Assembly (NCBI GenBank): GCA_947579605.1
Contig: OX388305.1
Span: 37,027,542 to 37,091,541 of the forward strand
Source of the DNA: Athripsodes cinereus
Taxonomy: Eukaryota; Arthropoda; Insecta; Trichoptera; Leptoceridae
Direction: 5' to 3'
DNA: 64,000 nucleotides
In this document: piece by piece, positions 34,301 to 44,694 of the stretch
Layout of the letters: each line of letters starts with the position of its first letter
Numbering within the stretch: position 1 is the first letter of the stretch
Program-made: the position numbers and the translations under genes
The notes under the pieces: model-generated
Told to the model about the DNA's origin: nothing
Database searches by the model: none
What the model saw: only the letters and a program-made list of their open reading frames with translations

Positions 34301-37300
34301 GAATAAATAATAGTTTTACCTGATGAGCCAGTAGTCTCTCCAGATGTTCCCTATCAGGAATGAGCGCTGTCCCGATGCCCAGCAATCCCCAACCTTCTGC
34401 TGTGTCTTCCAGTCCGTCCATGATGACCATGTCTAACTTAGGTAGTGGGAAGGATACATTCAAGAAAGTCTCATACTTGTCTATGATGCTTACAGCTGTG
34501 TCCAAAATGGTTCTGGAATAAAAAAACATAGACAATGCCCACTTTTTAAATGAATTAAGGAAGGTTGGTAACTTGTGGCATTTGCACTAGGTACCTTTTT
34601 CTAATTTGACATCTTCTAATGTAGAATAAAAAATTGCTTGACTTGTTTGAAATAATAAATCAACATACTTGTCAAGCTTTCTTTTTTTTTTTTTTTTAAA
34701 AAGATATATCTGGGTTTTGTTATAAACCCAAATACAACCTTATACACCTTTCACAGTAAGCTACTAAAAGCTTGTGTCGTGAAAGGGGAGTTTGCCGGCA
34801 CCTGGTATCGAACCATGGACCCCTTGTTCACGAGGCCGAGACTCTACCTCCAGGCTACCGACGAACTCTATCGCTACCGAATGAAAGCGTTTGAGTTTTT
34901 ATTTATTTATTAATATCATATACAGCACGTGGCAAATAAATATAAGATATTAAAATTTGTTTCAAACAAGACAATAATATTTTTTATCAAAAAAATCACA
35001 CATACCCACAACACTGTTATGTAATGATGATGTGCAAGAAGAATAAATAAATAAATAAATACAATGCAAACTAAAGGCACTACCAATAAGACGGACTTAT
35101 TTTTAATTATAACTCAGAAAGAATGTATTAAAGAAGTACTACTTATGTACGATAGTGCCTGAATTAACAGTCAGCATCACATGCTAAAATGTCTGCAAAG
35201 TAAGCAAATGCTCTGAGTCATCACAAAAATAAAGTTGCCAGGCTCGATAGCGATACGGGATATTTATTATTTTATTTGTTATGGGATATTTTTATATATC
35301 AGTAAAAAAAGCAGTGCTGTTTTCACATATAAAATATCCCAATATACATAATATATTAAGTGAATATGCAAATTTTAAACAAGGAAATAAAAAATATTCA
35401 ACATCTTATCATTATTGGTTTCATTTTTATTTTTAATATTTTTTAAATGTATGTTTTTTGTGCAATAAACAAAAAAATATTTATTCTATTTTATTTTTTC
35501 TTAATATTTACTCACTGTGCCTTATCCAAGTTGTTCTTATCAGCGTAGACACTTATGGTGGCACCGCGTGGTGCATGCGCCGCAGCCCGACTGAATTCAC
35601 AGATGACAATCCCAACCAAATATGTGCTCATCTCGGGAGATTCCTGAAAATCATCTTGTAACTGGAAATAAAATAAATATATATTTTTTAAAATCAACAA
35701 TAAGCATGTATGTAATGTGTAAACTAAATACTATATGTTAAACGATCAACTTTTTAAGTTTGGGTGAGGGAGGGAATAATAAGAACACGACTAGAGGGTT
35801 ACTCCCGGGAATTCCCGCCCGGGAATTCCCGGGAAAACCCTCTAATTTTTATTTCCCGTTTCCCGGGAAAAAAACGAATCCTTTCCCGGGAAAAAATACA
35901 AATTATTAGTCATGCAGATTGCCATACCGATACCGAAATCTTTGTTTAGTTAACTGTAATAGTCGTGATAAACTTGTAGAAGCTGACGAATATTTTGATA
36001 TGAAAATATGAAAAATAATATTAATTACCAATATAAATGTTATACTTTAAAAAAAAAACTTAATTATAGCTTCAATGTATTCGTTTGAAAGAAGCATAAT
36101 TATTCTAAATATAATTCGAAATCGGAGGTGTGTTTGGCCGACAATGTATAAGAATCCTACAATATTTCATGTTTTTTTTTACATATTTCGAAAAGTTAGA
36201 TAGTTCTTAAAAATATTAGTGCAGCCAACTGTTATTTTTTTTGTTTTATTCATGGATATTAACCAATATAAAAAATCTTTTTTTGTCGAAATTTCTCATT
36301 TTTTAAAGTCAAAAATCTTTAAAAAGCTTTGCCAAAATCCATAACATTTTTTTGCTTGATAGGATGATCAAAAATTAAAAGTTTATATATTTTGTAAACA
36401 ATTTTTATTTTGATATAACATAGAGTAGATACCTAAATAAATCTCGTCAGTCAGCTATTTAGTATTTTTAAGCAAATTACTTATACTGGTAACAAAAATT
36501 TGATTTTTTTTATCAAATCAAAATGTTTGCAAGGGTCAACAAGTTATGAGAGTTTTTATACCAAATTTGTTGAAAATTGAATATTTATAAATATAATAAT
36601 GAATTTCCCGGGATTCCCGGGAATCCCGGGAAATTCATTTTAAAATTTCCCGTTTCCCGGGAACAAAAATAATCCGGGAAAAGATACCCTCTAAACACGA
36701 CTGTTACTTATTATCATTTATTTTAAACACAATATACCGACGACTCGACTATACTGCGTTCAAAACCTTACACCCACCTCACGCGACCGACCACATCCAC
36801 GCCTGGATAACGAGTACCTTTCGCTCGGCCATTCTTACACAATCAAAGCATTCTCTCTCTCACACACCACTATCATCGCATCTTTCATTCTCTTTCATAC
36901 CCAAACTGTCACCTTTCATATAAATTTCTAACATATAGCATTAAATACTGGACCTGGCTAGTTAGCCATATCTGATATGAGAATGAAGTTATTCCTAATT
37001 AAACTAAAACCTTACAAATAATTTATTTGATGCACCTACTCAATATACATACAAAAAACTCAATTCGTCCTTAATCAATATTTTTTCCTAATCTCACTTT
37101 AGAATTTTATTAAATGTTAGCTTATTTTTTTGGTTGAAACCTAAAATAATTTAAATCCGGAATAATTTTACCCAGGCATAAAGTTGGAACAATGTTTATT
37201 TGTATTTTTGAGTGATGTGTCGTTTAGCCAGATGTGACAGTTGCATTAACAGCTATTTTATGATTGTTAATGCATTCATTTACTATACATATAATTAACA

Positions 37301-40300
37301 CGGAATGACATGGCAATGTGATCTTTAGGTTTGTGTTTTGTGTATAAATGTAATACTCACCAATCTGTGCCCCAAATAGAAACCAGCTTCTTCAGTCGCA
37401 GCTATAGGCATGTTTGTTAAAGACACGTGGAACCTAAAATAAACATTTATTTAATAATTATAGACTTATATAATATGAAGTTTACTGTATTTATAAGAAA
37501 AATCAAATTCATCATTCTCACCTGTCCCTCACTATAGTTATTTTGAACTTGGCCTTTAGCTGCGGTTCATCAAAACAAGGGAATGCCGATCTCGCATGTG
37601 TTAAACCAAAGTTTGTGGCGGCTAATTGTCTGCAAATAAACAAAATATACAATTTCAAAAACAGAATGAGTTTATTGCTGTACTGTCATATCTTACAACT
37701 AAATGGAGTCGTAGTTTTTTTTTATAATATACATTTGTTACACTTATCACTAAAATATTCGTAGATTTAAAATTTGTTTTCTTCAATAGTGTTTTAAAAA
37801 TCAGCAACAAAGAGGTGCTGGGTAGCAGATGGAAGAGTTATGGAATTTGAGGATCCCGAGTTCGATCCCACCCACTAGTGACCTACTCAACCTTCACAGT
37901 ACAAATATATTGCTTATTGCGAGGGTGTCCAGAGCGTACTCGGATCTATTTCAAATCCAAATTTATCTTATTTTTTAGATAGTAATGATAAAAACAAATC
38001 ACAACATCAAATAAATATCTTACTTTTTGTCACCGTCTATGTTGAGATAATCCGATATGAAGAACCCTCTAGATTTATGTATTAGTTTGGCATTGTATCT
38101 CAAACTTATAGTGTAGTTGGAGCGCTTCTTAAACTTTTCCTGTAAAAAATAAAACAAACCATTGAATTATTACATTGTCATCATCATCATCAGGCTCTAT
38201 CTATTTATTGTGTAGTTAAAAAAATTATAAATAAACCATCACCAATATTATACTAGTAGGCAGAATAGATCAAGCACCGTTTTTTACAAACTTTACATAT
38301 ACTTTTCTCTTCTGTCACTGTCATACAATTCTTTATACTCTCATAGTCAATACACTCAATATGTATGTGTCTGTCTTATAGGATCTAGTTTTTTTATGAT
38401 CTTGCCATTTAATCCCTGTGTATTATTTATTCTAAGCTTTTATCAAAAATATCTAAAATTCATTGACACACCGTTTCTCGGAATGTTGTAATTTATGAGT
38501 TGGTGATTTATGAAACTGGGTGATTGTTTTTTATCTTATGATGTTTGTTACCTTAATTTCCACATAAATTTGATCAGCAGGCTTGTATTCCAGGAACTTG
38601 TTAATCTTTAGAGTGTTCCCCTTGGCTCCCATTACCATCTTGTCCGTTATGTTGAGGTCCTTGGCATTCAGTACAACGAAATTAGTTTCCTTTTCCATGT
38701 AAAAGTCTATACTAACCTCGCCTGAAATAAATAATAAAACATATTTATATGTCAAACAACATTGAATAACTTGTAATTTGTTATTCAATGGAATCCTTGA
38801 TAACAAAATATATCTTATCTATTTAGTCTCTTAAATAATAATTTTAAATTCAATTTATTTATAATATTATAGTATCTTTTATAAGTGCAAGAGGCAATGT
38901 ACTACATAGCTACATGGAGGTGGTCCTCCCCACGTCAAAAAAAGTAATAAGATAAAGTTATAGTAAGACCCACCTTTTATATCTTTAGTTGTAAGGTTGG
39001 GATGCAGCCACAGTGTATATCTGAAGGGTTCTGCTGAAGAGGGCAGTCTGGGGGACGGCCAGGGGAAAGACTGGCCTGATGTGGAGAGACGGGGGGTCGG
39101 GGGAGATGTGGGACCCCGAGCAGAAGGTCTTCTTGTACCAGGTGGAGGAGTTAAACATCCACATTCTGGAAATAATGGATTTGTATTTAAATCAATTCAG
39201 TGAGTATCATAAATATTGGATATAAAAAAGTCACTCATCATTTTTTTTAATGAAGAATTTGTGTTGCAGTAACACTCAAAAACATCTTTATTCTTTCTTA
39301 TCATCCGTAGGCCATTGGTTTGGCACTTGAAATCGTCAGACAATTATAAAAAATTTGAAAACATGGTAAAAACATGACTCTCATGTTGTTACCATAGCAA
39401 TGGTGTCTTGTAAAAGAAGGCCAATCAGCAGTCTCAAAAGTGTAATATCAACACAGTCTAGCAAGTATCATCATTTCTTAAATAAATAGTAGATGTTTAT
39501 TTACATAACAATAACACTTTATTGTAAAAGAATATTTGTACAAAAAAGGCACATATGGCATTGAGGATATGTCATTCAGTAAACTTAAACATAGCACAAT
39601 AATGTAGATATTTAATTTTTCATCTTACCAGCTTGTGGTCCTGCATATGCCAATACCAGAGCTGCAGCAAGTAACGCTGCTAACACAGCACAGGCCAACA
39701 TAAGAGCCCTACGCTGTGAACACACTGCCACAGCTCTACCTCCGCTAGTGCCCCCTCCACCAGATGAGCCCCCATATCCAGCCCTGTCTCGTGCTAAGCG
39801 AGAAGACTGAGAATCTGGTCCTGAAATTTAAATTTTAATCACATAAATTGTTTGTCTAATGTGGATATCTATGATGAATATTTTACAGTGTATATTTTTA
39901 TTTGTTTGTAGACTTATAGATGTTTTTATATGGCAATAATTTTAGCTAGATATGAAGTCTGTTTCTGAGTAAATAATTGTAACATAGGATTAGCAACTCA
40001 GTCGAAACCAAGTCACTTAATATTAAGAAAATAGTAAAACTAAAGCTGTTTGTTTTTTTCCATAAATTGTTACGTTTATATTATTTTTGACTAACCTGTT
40101 AGGAAGGCCACATCATCCACATCCTGTTCCGACATATTTCCAGGATGAGATCTCCTCCACGACGTCTCTCTGACTACACCTCCTGCAATTGATATTAAGC
40201 ATATATTTGTACGTGGAAAGTAATACTGGAAAGAGGGTAAAATTCTAATATTTAAAAAAATTGAAAGATAAGTTCCTTGGTGACACTTTTACTTCTGCTT

Positions 40301-43300
40301 TCAGCATTTATATTTTCTGCCAGCTGCCCCAATATTTTTACAACTATTCTCAACTACTCTTATTACATATCTCTTGATGGTAATAGCAATATAGCAATCG
40401 ATCAGCATCATATTTATCAAAATGTATACTACAACGGCCGACCAAAAGGACAAACACATGTGTGCTTGTAATAAAAAGAAAAAGTTTTTTTGAGTTTTGT
40501 CATTAAACTGTACCTATATCATTTTCTAAATACTTAATGGTAAGCCAAAAAATTCTTACGTAGTTGGCTTCTGAATCTGGACAATAATTGACAAGTTTTA
40601 TTAATGCAGTTAACTACGAGGATTTTTAAGGTAAATATGGGTTATTTTCAAACTCAGATAAAAACATTTACGATGCATCAAGAAAACGTATGTGCGAGTA
40701 TGTAAAGCAAGTTAGAATATAAATAAAATATACTTATTTAAATTACCTCTTGACATTGTTTCAAACTTTGAATATCACTCATACTTCAACACAAAACTAT
40801 ATTTAAATTGTTGGCTCGGCAACTGTTTTTAACAAGCGTTTCATTATCACACACAAAGATATTATTTTTTTAAATAAAATAACTTTCAACACACGTATTA
40901 AATAAATATTTAATGCATACAGTTTTCAACACAACCAATTTTTTTATAAGGACAGAATATTATTTAGTGATTTATTTCTTTTTAGAAGATTTTTTATAAA
41001 ATGGACAAAACTGTAAAAGGATGGAAAAAATGGTTTGTTAATTTTAAATTTGGAAAATATAGCACAGTGTGAAGCAATCAACAGAATAACCATAGATCAT
41101 TTGAAGCTTTTTAGTGTTTGTAGTGACTTTCTATTGGTGATAAAATAAACATTTCAAGCTGTACTTATTATAAAGTAAATGCAAATTTTAACAGACATGA
41201 GTGGGTACCCATCTTTCACAATACACTGTTTCTATGATAACAATACCAGAGTGCTAGGAATGTAAATTGTAGATAGGTGACTCAATTGGCTCAAACATGC
41301 TCTGAATAGAAGAGGTTTTTTTCCCTGTGCTCCCCCCAGAAGTGATTTAGGGAGAGACAACAATTAGAATCATTTTAGCCAGGCATAAAGTTGTAATTGG
41401 CACGAAGAGGACAGTTTGCATGTTTCTTACATGCAGCTGATCTGCTGGCAACCCCACTTGTGGGGTATGCCGTGATGGTATAGTAGTAGTAGTATAAAGT
41501 TGTAATAACATTAATTTTTTTGGTGTCATTTAGTCTGTTAGTATGATGTTAAAAATTACGAAATTTACAGTTTAAAAATTTCATTAACAATAATTAAACA
41601 TTTGACGTTTAATTAATTGATGGAGTAGATCACCCATCCTATGTGCCTATTTATTTATGACATGGAGATGACAATTAGTACCATCATTCTATCTGGCGAA
41701 TCCATTGACAACACCATTTCTCATGGAAAATAATAGAAAATTTTATGATTTAGGCCGAAATGAAAATGGGCTACAGTGATTGCATAGCATTCAGGAGTAC
41801 CTTGTTAACACTTTTTCGCTAAGTATATAAGTGAAAATTTACTGCTAAATTAATATTGTATTCTCAAAATCTTAATTCATAAAAAATATTGTAAAAAAAT
41901 TCCACAAATATAAGAAATTTGGTAGATATTTTTTTTATTTAAATGTGTACACATAAACTAATTATCTATACAGATTTGTTTCATTTATGGGAGCCCAGAA
42001 GGAACATTGTAATTATTATTATGCCTCAATTTTCGGAAGATTGCGTGATAGCAAAACATGAAAGCAGAGAGAAAGAATTTAAAAAATCTTTCCTTTTAAT
42101 TTTGACTACTGTTAAAAGCGAAAATAAACATTTATAATTTGATAAAAAGTAATCACTGGTTACCCAATATATTGCAGCTTAAGATAAAAATGAGATGTTT
42201 CTTAAATTTACGAAATATTTTTGTGATATTTAATACTTCTTTCATTTATATCACTCAATATGGTGAATCGCGAACTACCACGATTACGAAAAATGTATGT
42301 TTTTGTTTTTATGGATGGATGAATGGATGGATTTACAAAATATACACATTCAATTAATAAAAATGCGTAATATTATATTCACAGCTCTTTTGGACACGAT
42401 ACACAGAAAGTATTATTTTAGCACACTGGGAGATGTTAATATTTCACGGGACGGTAAACAATGCGATGTATTTTTTTTTGTATTTTGGTGTCACGGATGT
42501 TTTGTAACACTTGTTTTTGCAATTATTTTAATATAAAATACGAAATTGGTTCAGTCCGGCGACCATGTTTGTATACTTTTTAGGAACGGCGCGCGCAGAT
42601 CTCACCCAGAAAAACGTTTTACACACAAATCCAAGACAACCGTCGACTCTGTCAGTGGAAATTCATTTTACTGTAAATGATAACAATATTCTCAACAAAC
42701 GAATTACTTTCTAACTCCGCATTTCATGATTTTACACTCTTAACAACCAAGTTTTGACACTTTGTGACATCGTTGTGTCCTTGTATCAAATTTCGTCGAG
42801 TAATTAAATCTGTGACCGACTATTATGGATGCATTTTCTTTGAATAGAGTATTTTTTAAAATAGGTAATATATTTTTTTTATTTTCTAGATATGACTAAT
42901 TTTATAAAACTCATCACGTGTCCTTTAATAAACGTTGACCATGGACACCAAAGTTATCACTTAAGACATCCTAGAACCAATTCGTAAACGTTGGGACGCT
43001 TTTCTCACTTCTTCCGATTAGATTTTGCATAATAGAACATGTAATAATACGTAAGGGACGTAAGGGGGCAAACACAAAGAAAGCAGGTAACCTTCTTTCC
43101 GATGCCTGCGTCTACTGGCGCCGAGAATGGTTACCTACATGCATTTCAATGAACACACACATAGTAAAAGCAGGAACGCCGATTGCGATTTACTTTACCG
43201 GCACTGATCGGCGCTGGCAACCTGGTTTCTTTGTGTTTGCACCCTAAAACAAGGTCGAAATCAGTCGAGATGTCTGCTTGATTTTGTCGTTTGCGCGTTG

Positions 43301-44513
43301 TGTCCAAATCCAGTTAACCATAAAAAAATTAGTAAATGCTCCAAACATTTTAAAAAACAACATTATACTTATAAGAAATTCAAACTATTTATTAATATTT
43401 GTTTAAACTATTTATAGCTGTGGGCCTAGTCAAAACACATTTTAGCGTTACGTTTTCGTTCAAACGTTGACGACGTTGCGGGGACGCGTCAATTTTCGTA
43501 GCTAAAATACACAAGTATGACATCTTCCTAAAATATTGTACTTGGCACAAATCGTCCCACAAGGGACGGGTTGCCGTAATCTTATAAATAATAATAAAAA
43601 TACACAAGTAGCTACGTACACGTTTTCGCAACGTCGTCAACGTTTGAACACTTAAAATATTCATTTGAATACTAAACACAAATTCTAATGATAGTTTTAA
43701 TATCGCAATAAACTGTTTACTAGGTATATAATATTAAAAAAAAATCGACTATGTAAGAACGCAAATAAATTAAATAAAATAAGATTATTATGAAGGTTTG
43801 CCTGTAAATTGGGTTAATAAATGAGGGGTTGTTATATGGACATACTTCTCTCTGTAAGAGGCCCACGCGCCCATTGGGTGGTAGGACACCCCCAGGAAGT
43901 GGAGGGAAAATATTCCAGCGTATTCTCCTCCCCTAACAAGATCACTGATCGCCAGGGAGGCAAAATAATATACAAACTCAACCTATCATCAATGTTTCGA
44001 TGAACCATGTTGTTCAAATGGAACTCGGTTATGTTTGATTAGTATTTTGTTTCCCCGCGGAGTCCTAACTCCTTAGTGATGGAATAGGATTACTGATAAT
44101 CCTTTTTACAAATCCTTTTCGCACTCATTCCAATTTTTTGAACTTCTTCTTTCCAGGGAAATATTTTTTATCAGCTCTGGGACATTAAATATTTCAAAAT
44201 AAGTATACAATAAATGAGACATGCCACGTACATATTATTTTAAATGTTTTCTTGGGTTACTACGTGCTTTTCGTGCAAAATCACTCAGAATTGGGTGGAA
44301 TGCCTAAATAATAATAAAAAAAACGTGCTTTTCGTTGGTCAAAAATTTAATACATGCCGGGCAAACACATTTCGGCTAAAGATAAAAATTAATTACTCGC
44401 TGGTAGTACTTACCTTTTGCATTTCCATTATGACTTGATTTATATTTCCCAATGGGCTCCATCTGTATGATCTCCAGCAACTCAATTGAGTTTTTGGCGC
44501 TGATTTGAGGCAT
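24241..44513 (-). CDS. Inactive M1-family (aminopeptidase N-like) type II membrane protein, 22 exons
   Basis: CDS exons 5' to 3': 44414-44513, 40096-40182, 39629-39820, 38974-39165, 38552-38721, 38024-38139, 37522-37629, 37361-37433, 35516-35661, 34320-34512, 33395-33531, 31952-32045, 31593-31742, 31344-31432, 31053-31192, 30580-30933, 29902-30082, 28605-28901, 26437-26563, 25916-26061, 24659-24845, 24241-24387. All junctions are GT-AG and keep one frame: 3426 nt, 1141 residues. Domains: cytoplasmic tail 1-99, membrane helix about 100-122, Pro/Ser-rich stalk, M1 N-terminal domain ([11 protein letters not shown]), degenerate catalytic domain, then the ERAP1-C-like helical domain (SWIKLN...GLYRANY). 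GAMEN reads DTAEG and HExxH reads RLLAH, so no peptidase activity is expected. The second His, the Glu 18 residues later and the SYHKGA tyrosine remain. Likely a cell-surface binding protein; ligand unknown. Confidence 0.9.
24659..24845 (-). CDS. M1-like gene, exon 21
   Basis: It encodes [20 protein letters not shown] and a segment ending TPDDYKE. M1 C-terminal helical repeats. Acceptor ATTTACAG, donor GTAAGT. Confidence 0.85.
25140..25306 (+). mobile_element. CR1-like LINE 3' tip with (TA)n
   Basis: Plus-strand codons read [16 protein letters not shown] then stop, the typical last residues of CR1/Rex-type reverse transcriptases. A short 3' UTR follows (GGCGCTTTACAAATTG). It ends in a TA dinucleotide run (about 25267-25304). 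Intronic, 5'-truncated. Confidence 0.7.
25916..26061 (-). CDS. M1-like gene, exon 20
   Basis: It encodes [15 protein letters not shown]...[20 protein letters not shown], a typical M1 C-terminal segment (G...DW.......ER..LL.AL). Confidence 0.88.
26355..26415 (-). repeat. Dispersed repeat C, fragment
   Basis: GAGCCACTGGCTACCCCACT followed by GATGGTGTAG is the 5' landmark of the family, read on the minus strand. Confidence 0.5.
26437..26563 (-). CDS. M1-like gene, exon 19
   Basis: It encodes [20 protein letters not shown] through IPIEFRQ. Helical domain, with the phase matching both neighbours. Confidence 0.86.
26752..26882 (-). mobile_element. SINE family A, 5'-truncated copy
   Basis: It matches the body and tail of the SINE (GTGTCGTGAAAAGGGAGTTT, TTGCCGGCACCTGG), but stops inside the B box at about 26880. 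Intronic. Confidence 0.75.
27168..28452. mobile_element. piggyBac-like non-autonomous element, 1285 bp
   Basis: Termini CACTAGAGCACACGCG and inverse CACGAGAGCACACGCG are flanked by TTAA on both sides (27164-27167, 28453-28456), the piggyBac target. Subterminal direct copies of ACACGCGT(C/A)GTG and AATCCCC lie inside each end. There is no transposase frame. A copy of dispersed repeat C (27690-27820) is nested within. It lies in the intron between exons 18 and 19. Confidence 0.82.
27690..27820 (+). repeat. Dispersed repeat C, good copy
   Basis: CCATCACGGCACATCCCACA, AGTGGAGTAGCCAGCAGAAC, TGATAAACATGCAGGCCGTC, CTCTGTGCCAATAAAATTTA and GGGTGGCAAACCTCATCGCT occur in order. It is nested in the piggyBac-like element. 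Confidence 0.75.
28605..28901 (-). CDS. M1-like gene, exon 18
   Basis: It encodes [20 protein letters not shown], a Ser/Thr/Asn-rich insertion ([16 protein letters not shown]), then a helical block with [20 protein letters not shown]. The insertion replaces the usual W...L.L..YL loop. Confidence 0.86.
29031..29425. mobile_element. hAT-like MITE, GCGAATATTCGC family
   Basis: 395 bp with termini TAGTGATGTAACGAA and inverse, and a perfect 8-bp duplication GTATCTAC (29023-29030, 29426-29433). Both ends are packed with ATTCGCGAAT/GCGAATATT words. The centre has a poly-C tract and TACAATGTACCGGGTATG. Intronic, between exons 17 and 18. No coding. Confidence 0.9.
29630..29765 (-). repeat. Dispersed repeat C, minus-strand copy
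   Basis: CAGCGATGAGGTTTGCCACC, TTGGCACGAAGAGGACAGTT, ATGCAGCTGATCTACTGGCT and GGGATATGCCGTGATGGTAT are the reverse complement of the family. A partial second piece (ATGCCATGATGGTATGG) sits at 29455-29475. Confidence 0.75.
29902..30082 (-). CDS. M1-like gene, exon 17
   Basis: It encodes [20 protein letters not shown] and [14 protein letters not shown]. These are two family landmarks (WIKLN...G.YR.NY and DR..L.DDAF.L.R). Confidence 0.92.
30580..30933 (-). CDS. M1-like gene, exon 16, glycan-rich insert
   Basis: A 354-nt exon. After a Lys/Pro-rich lead-in comes [12 protein letters not shown], then an insert with many N-glycosylation sequons (NGT, NVT, NGT, NGT, NKT), a basic stretch [10 protein letters not shown], and LIWMNMTE. 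In active M1 enzymes the W.VPL.Y and W segments are only a few residues apart, so about 75 residues are added in this protein. Confidence 0.88.
31053..31192 (-). CDS. M1-like gene, exon 15
   Basis: It encodes [20 protein letters not shown] and an acidic end [12 protein letters not shown]. In active enzymes this region continues the beta-sandwich after Q.RF. Confidence 0.85.
31344..31432 (-). CDS. M1-like gene, exon 14
   Basis: It encodes [20 protein letters not shown] and ends ITVKQER. It matches the M1 block W..Q.GYP....R......QERF. Confidence 0.9.
31593..31742 (-). CDS. M1-like gene, exon 13
   Basis: It encodes [20 protein letters not shown] and [15 protein letters not shown]. It aligns with GASV.RML...G.......YL....Y....DLW of the family. 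Confidence 0.9.
31952..32045 (-). CDS. M1-like gene, exon 12, conserved Tyr
   Basis: It encodes [20 protein letters not shown] and DELSYHK. The tyrosine of SYHKGA (completed by exon 13) is at the position of the transition-state tyrosine in active M1 peptidases and is retained here. Confidence 0.9.
32050..33025 (-). mobile_element. Non-LTR retrotransposon fragment in intron
   Basis: The minus strand reads, in order, [69 protein letters not shown] and a stop after NTASET. A 3' UTR ends in a TAAATAAATATA-type tail. This is the C-terminal part of a reverse transcriptase, 5'-truncated, with one frame shift near 32790. It lies in the intron between exons 11 and 12. Confidence 0.85.
33395..33531 (-). 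CDS. M1-like gene, exon 11, third zinc ligand
   Basis: It encodes [20 protein letters not shown]. The glutamate of LTEG is exactly 18 residues after the His of LLAH (exon 10), as in HExxH-x18-E, so this ligand is conserved. Confidence 0.93.
34320..34512 (-). CDS. M1-like gene, exon 10, broken active site
   Basis: It encodes [20 protein letters not shown] and ends [11 protein letters not shown]. In active M1 enzymes these positions read GAMENWG and VAHELAHQ. Here the exopeptidase motif is DTAEG and the first zinc His and catalytic Glu are Arg and Leu. Approximate residues 431-435 and 454-458. Confidence 0.93.
34684..34868 (-). mobile_element. SINE family A, full copy
   Basis: Reverse complement of the SINE at 20709, with an intact B box (GGTATCGAACCA region about 34806-34818) and a poly-T head (the A tail). 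Intronic, between exons 9 and 10. Confidence 0.85.
35516..35661 (-). CDS. M1-like gene, exon 9
   Basis: It encodes [20 protein letters not shown] and [17 protein letters not shown]. It corresponds to F..TP.MSTYL.AF.V.....V the family uses before the catalytic domain. Confidence 0.9.
35792..36693. mobile_element. hAT-like element, CCCGGGAATTCCCGGG family
   Basis: 902 bp, ends TAGAGGGTTACTCCCGGG and inverse TAGAGGGTATCTTTTCCCGG, with a perfect 8-bp duplication AACACGAC (35784-35791, 36694-36701). TTCCCGGGAA and GGGAATTCCC words are crowded in the first 110 and last 85 bp. The AT-rich centre has no frame. It lies in the intron between exons 8 and 9. Confidence 0.9.
37361..37433 (-). CDS. M1-like gene, exon 8
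   Basis: It encodes [20 protein letters not shown] and GHRL. The usual A.SNMP block is recognisable (SLTNMP). Confidence 0.9.
37522..37629 (-). CDS. M1-like gene, exon 7
   Basis: It encodes [20 protein letters not shown] and [33 protein letters not shown] is the best-conserved non-catalytic M1 motif and identifies the family. Confidence 0.95.
37805..37960 (+). mobile_element. Possible tRNA-like SINE fragment
   Basis: GGGTAGCAGATGGAAGAG followed by GAGTTCGATCCCACC resembles pol III A and B boxes at normal spacing. No second copy was noticed, so the call is weak. Confidence 0.35.
38024..38139 (-). CDS. M1-like gene, exon 6
   Basis: It encodes [20 protein letters not shown] and [16 protein letters not shown]. 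It aligns with G.Y.L...Y.G.L......GFY.S.Y. Confidence 0.92.
38552..38721 (-). CDS. M1-like gene, exon 5
   Basis: It encodes [20 protein letters not shown] and KDLNI plus a strand-rich stretch. It matches G.V.I........I.LHA..L.I. Confidence 0.92.
38974..39165 (-). CDS. M1-like gene, exon 4, stalk and domain start
   Basis: It encodes [20 protein letters not shown], a Pro/Ser stalk with [14 protein letters not shown], then [18 protein letters not shown]. The first M1 beta-strand (Y.L.L.P.L) begins here. Confidence 0.9.
39629..39820 (-). CDS. M1-like gene, exon 3, membrane anchor
   Basis: It encodes a Gly/Ser-rich cytoplasmic segment, SQRR as a positive stop, and the hydrophobic helix [20 protein letters not shown] followed by YAGPQA. 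Basic residues precede the helix, predicting N-in/C-out topology. Confidence 0.9.
40096..40182 (-). CDS. M1-like gene, exon 2
   Basis: It encodes [20 protein letters not shown] and VDDVAFLTG. It is shared by both first exons. The internal Met of NMSEQD could be a third start. Confidence 0.85.
40747..40756 (-). CDS. M1-like gene, alternative first exon (MSR)
   Basis: ATGTCAAGAG followed by a GTAATT donor. It ends in phase 1, so joining to exon 2 gives MSRGGVVRE in frame. It would yield a shorter tail (1111 residues in all) from a downstream promoter in intron 1. Confidence 0.6.
41000..42900. other. Intron 1 / gene-free interval
   Basis: Lies between the two alternative first exons. Apart from repeat C at 41395-41490 I see no element or coding exon. 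Short frames such as 41943-42137 lack motifs. Confidence 0.45.
41395..41490 (-). repeat. Dispersed repeat C, minus-strand copy
   Basis: TTGGCACGAAGAGGACAGTT, TGCAGCTGATCTGCTGGCAA and GGGGTATGCCGTGATGGTAT, nearly identical to 29660-29760. Confidence 0.7.
43063..43245. mobile_element. Short TIR element (AGGGGGCAAACACAAAGAAA)
   Basis: Inverted ends AGGGGGCAAACACAAAGAAA and AGGGTGCAAACACAAAGAAA continue as GCAGGTAACC / CCAGGTTGCC. The centre is GC-richer than its surroundings. No clear target duplication. Lies in intron 1, between the two first exons. Confidence 0.65.
43431..43655. mobile_element. Truncated copy of the TGGGCCTAGTCAAAACAC MITE
   Basis: The left end TGGGCCTAGTCAAAACACAT and ACGTTTTCGTTCAAACGTTG match the complete element at 56935-57075. 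The right part has only CGCAACGTCGTCAACGTTTG and no terminus. Confidence 0.65.
44414..44513 (-). CDS. M1-like gene, exon 1 (long isoform)
   Basis: It encodes [20 protein letters not shown] and [13 protein letters not shown], followed by a consensus GTAAGTA donor. Ends in phase 1, as does the alternative exon at 40747. In this frame no upstream Met is needed. Confidence 0.75.
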
Positions 44514-44694
44514 GTTGACCTGCTGCAACTGTCGTGAGAATGAAGCTTCATGCAATCCGATCCTCGTTGTTAACCCCGTTGCAGGATTAATGGACTCATT
44601 CCGTTACCTGCCAAAAAATAAGAAAAATATTAGAATTTTTCTCAACAGACAAACTCATTTATACAACAATTTGAATTTTTTTATACTATACTAT

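Noticed and set aside
43392..43679. 95-codon minus-strand ORF in intron 1
   Set aside because: It covers a truncated TGGGCCTAGTC MITE and shows no domain.
24241..44513. Reading the M1 locus as a pseudogene because of the lost HExxH
   Set aside because: Twenty-two exons with consensus splice sites and one continuous frame argue for a maintained gene.
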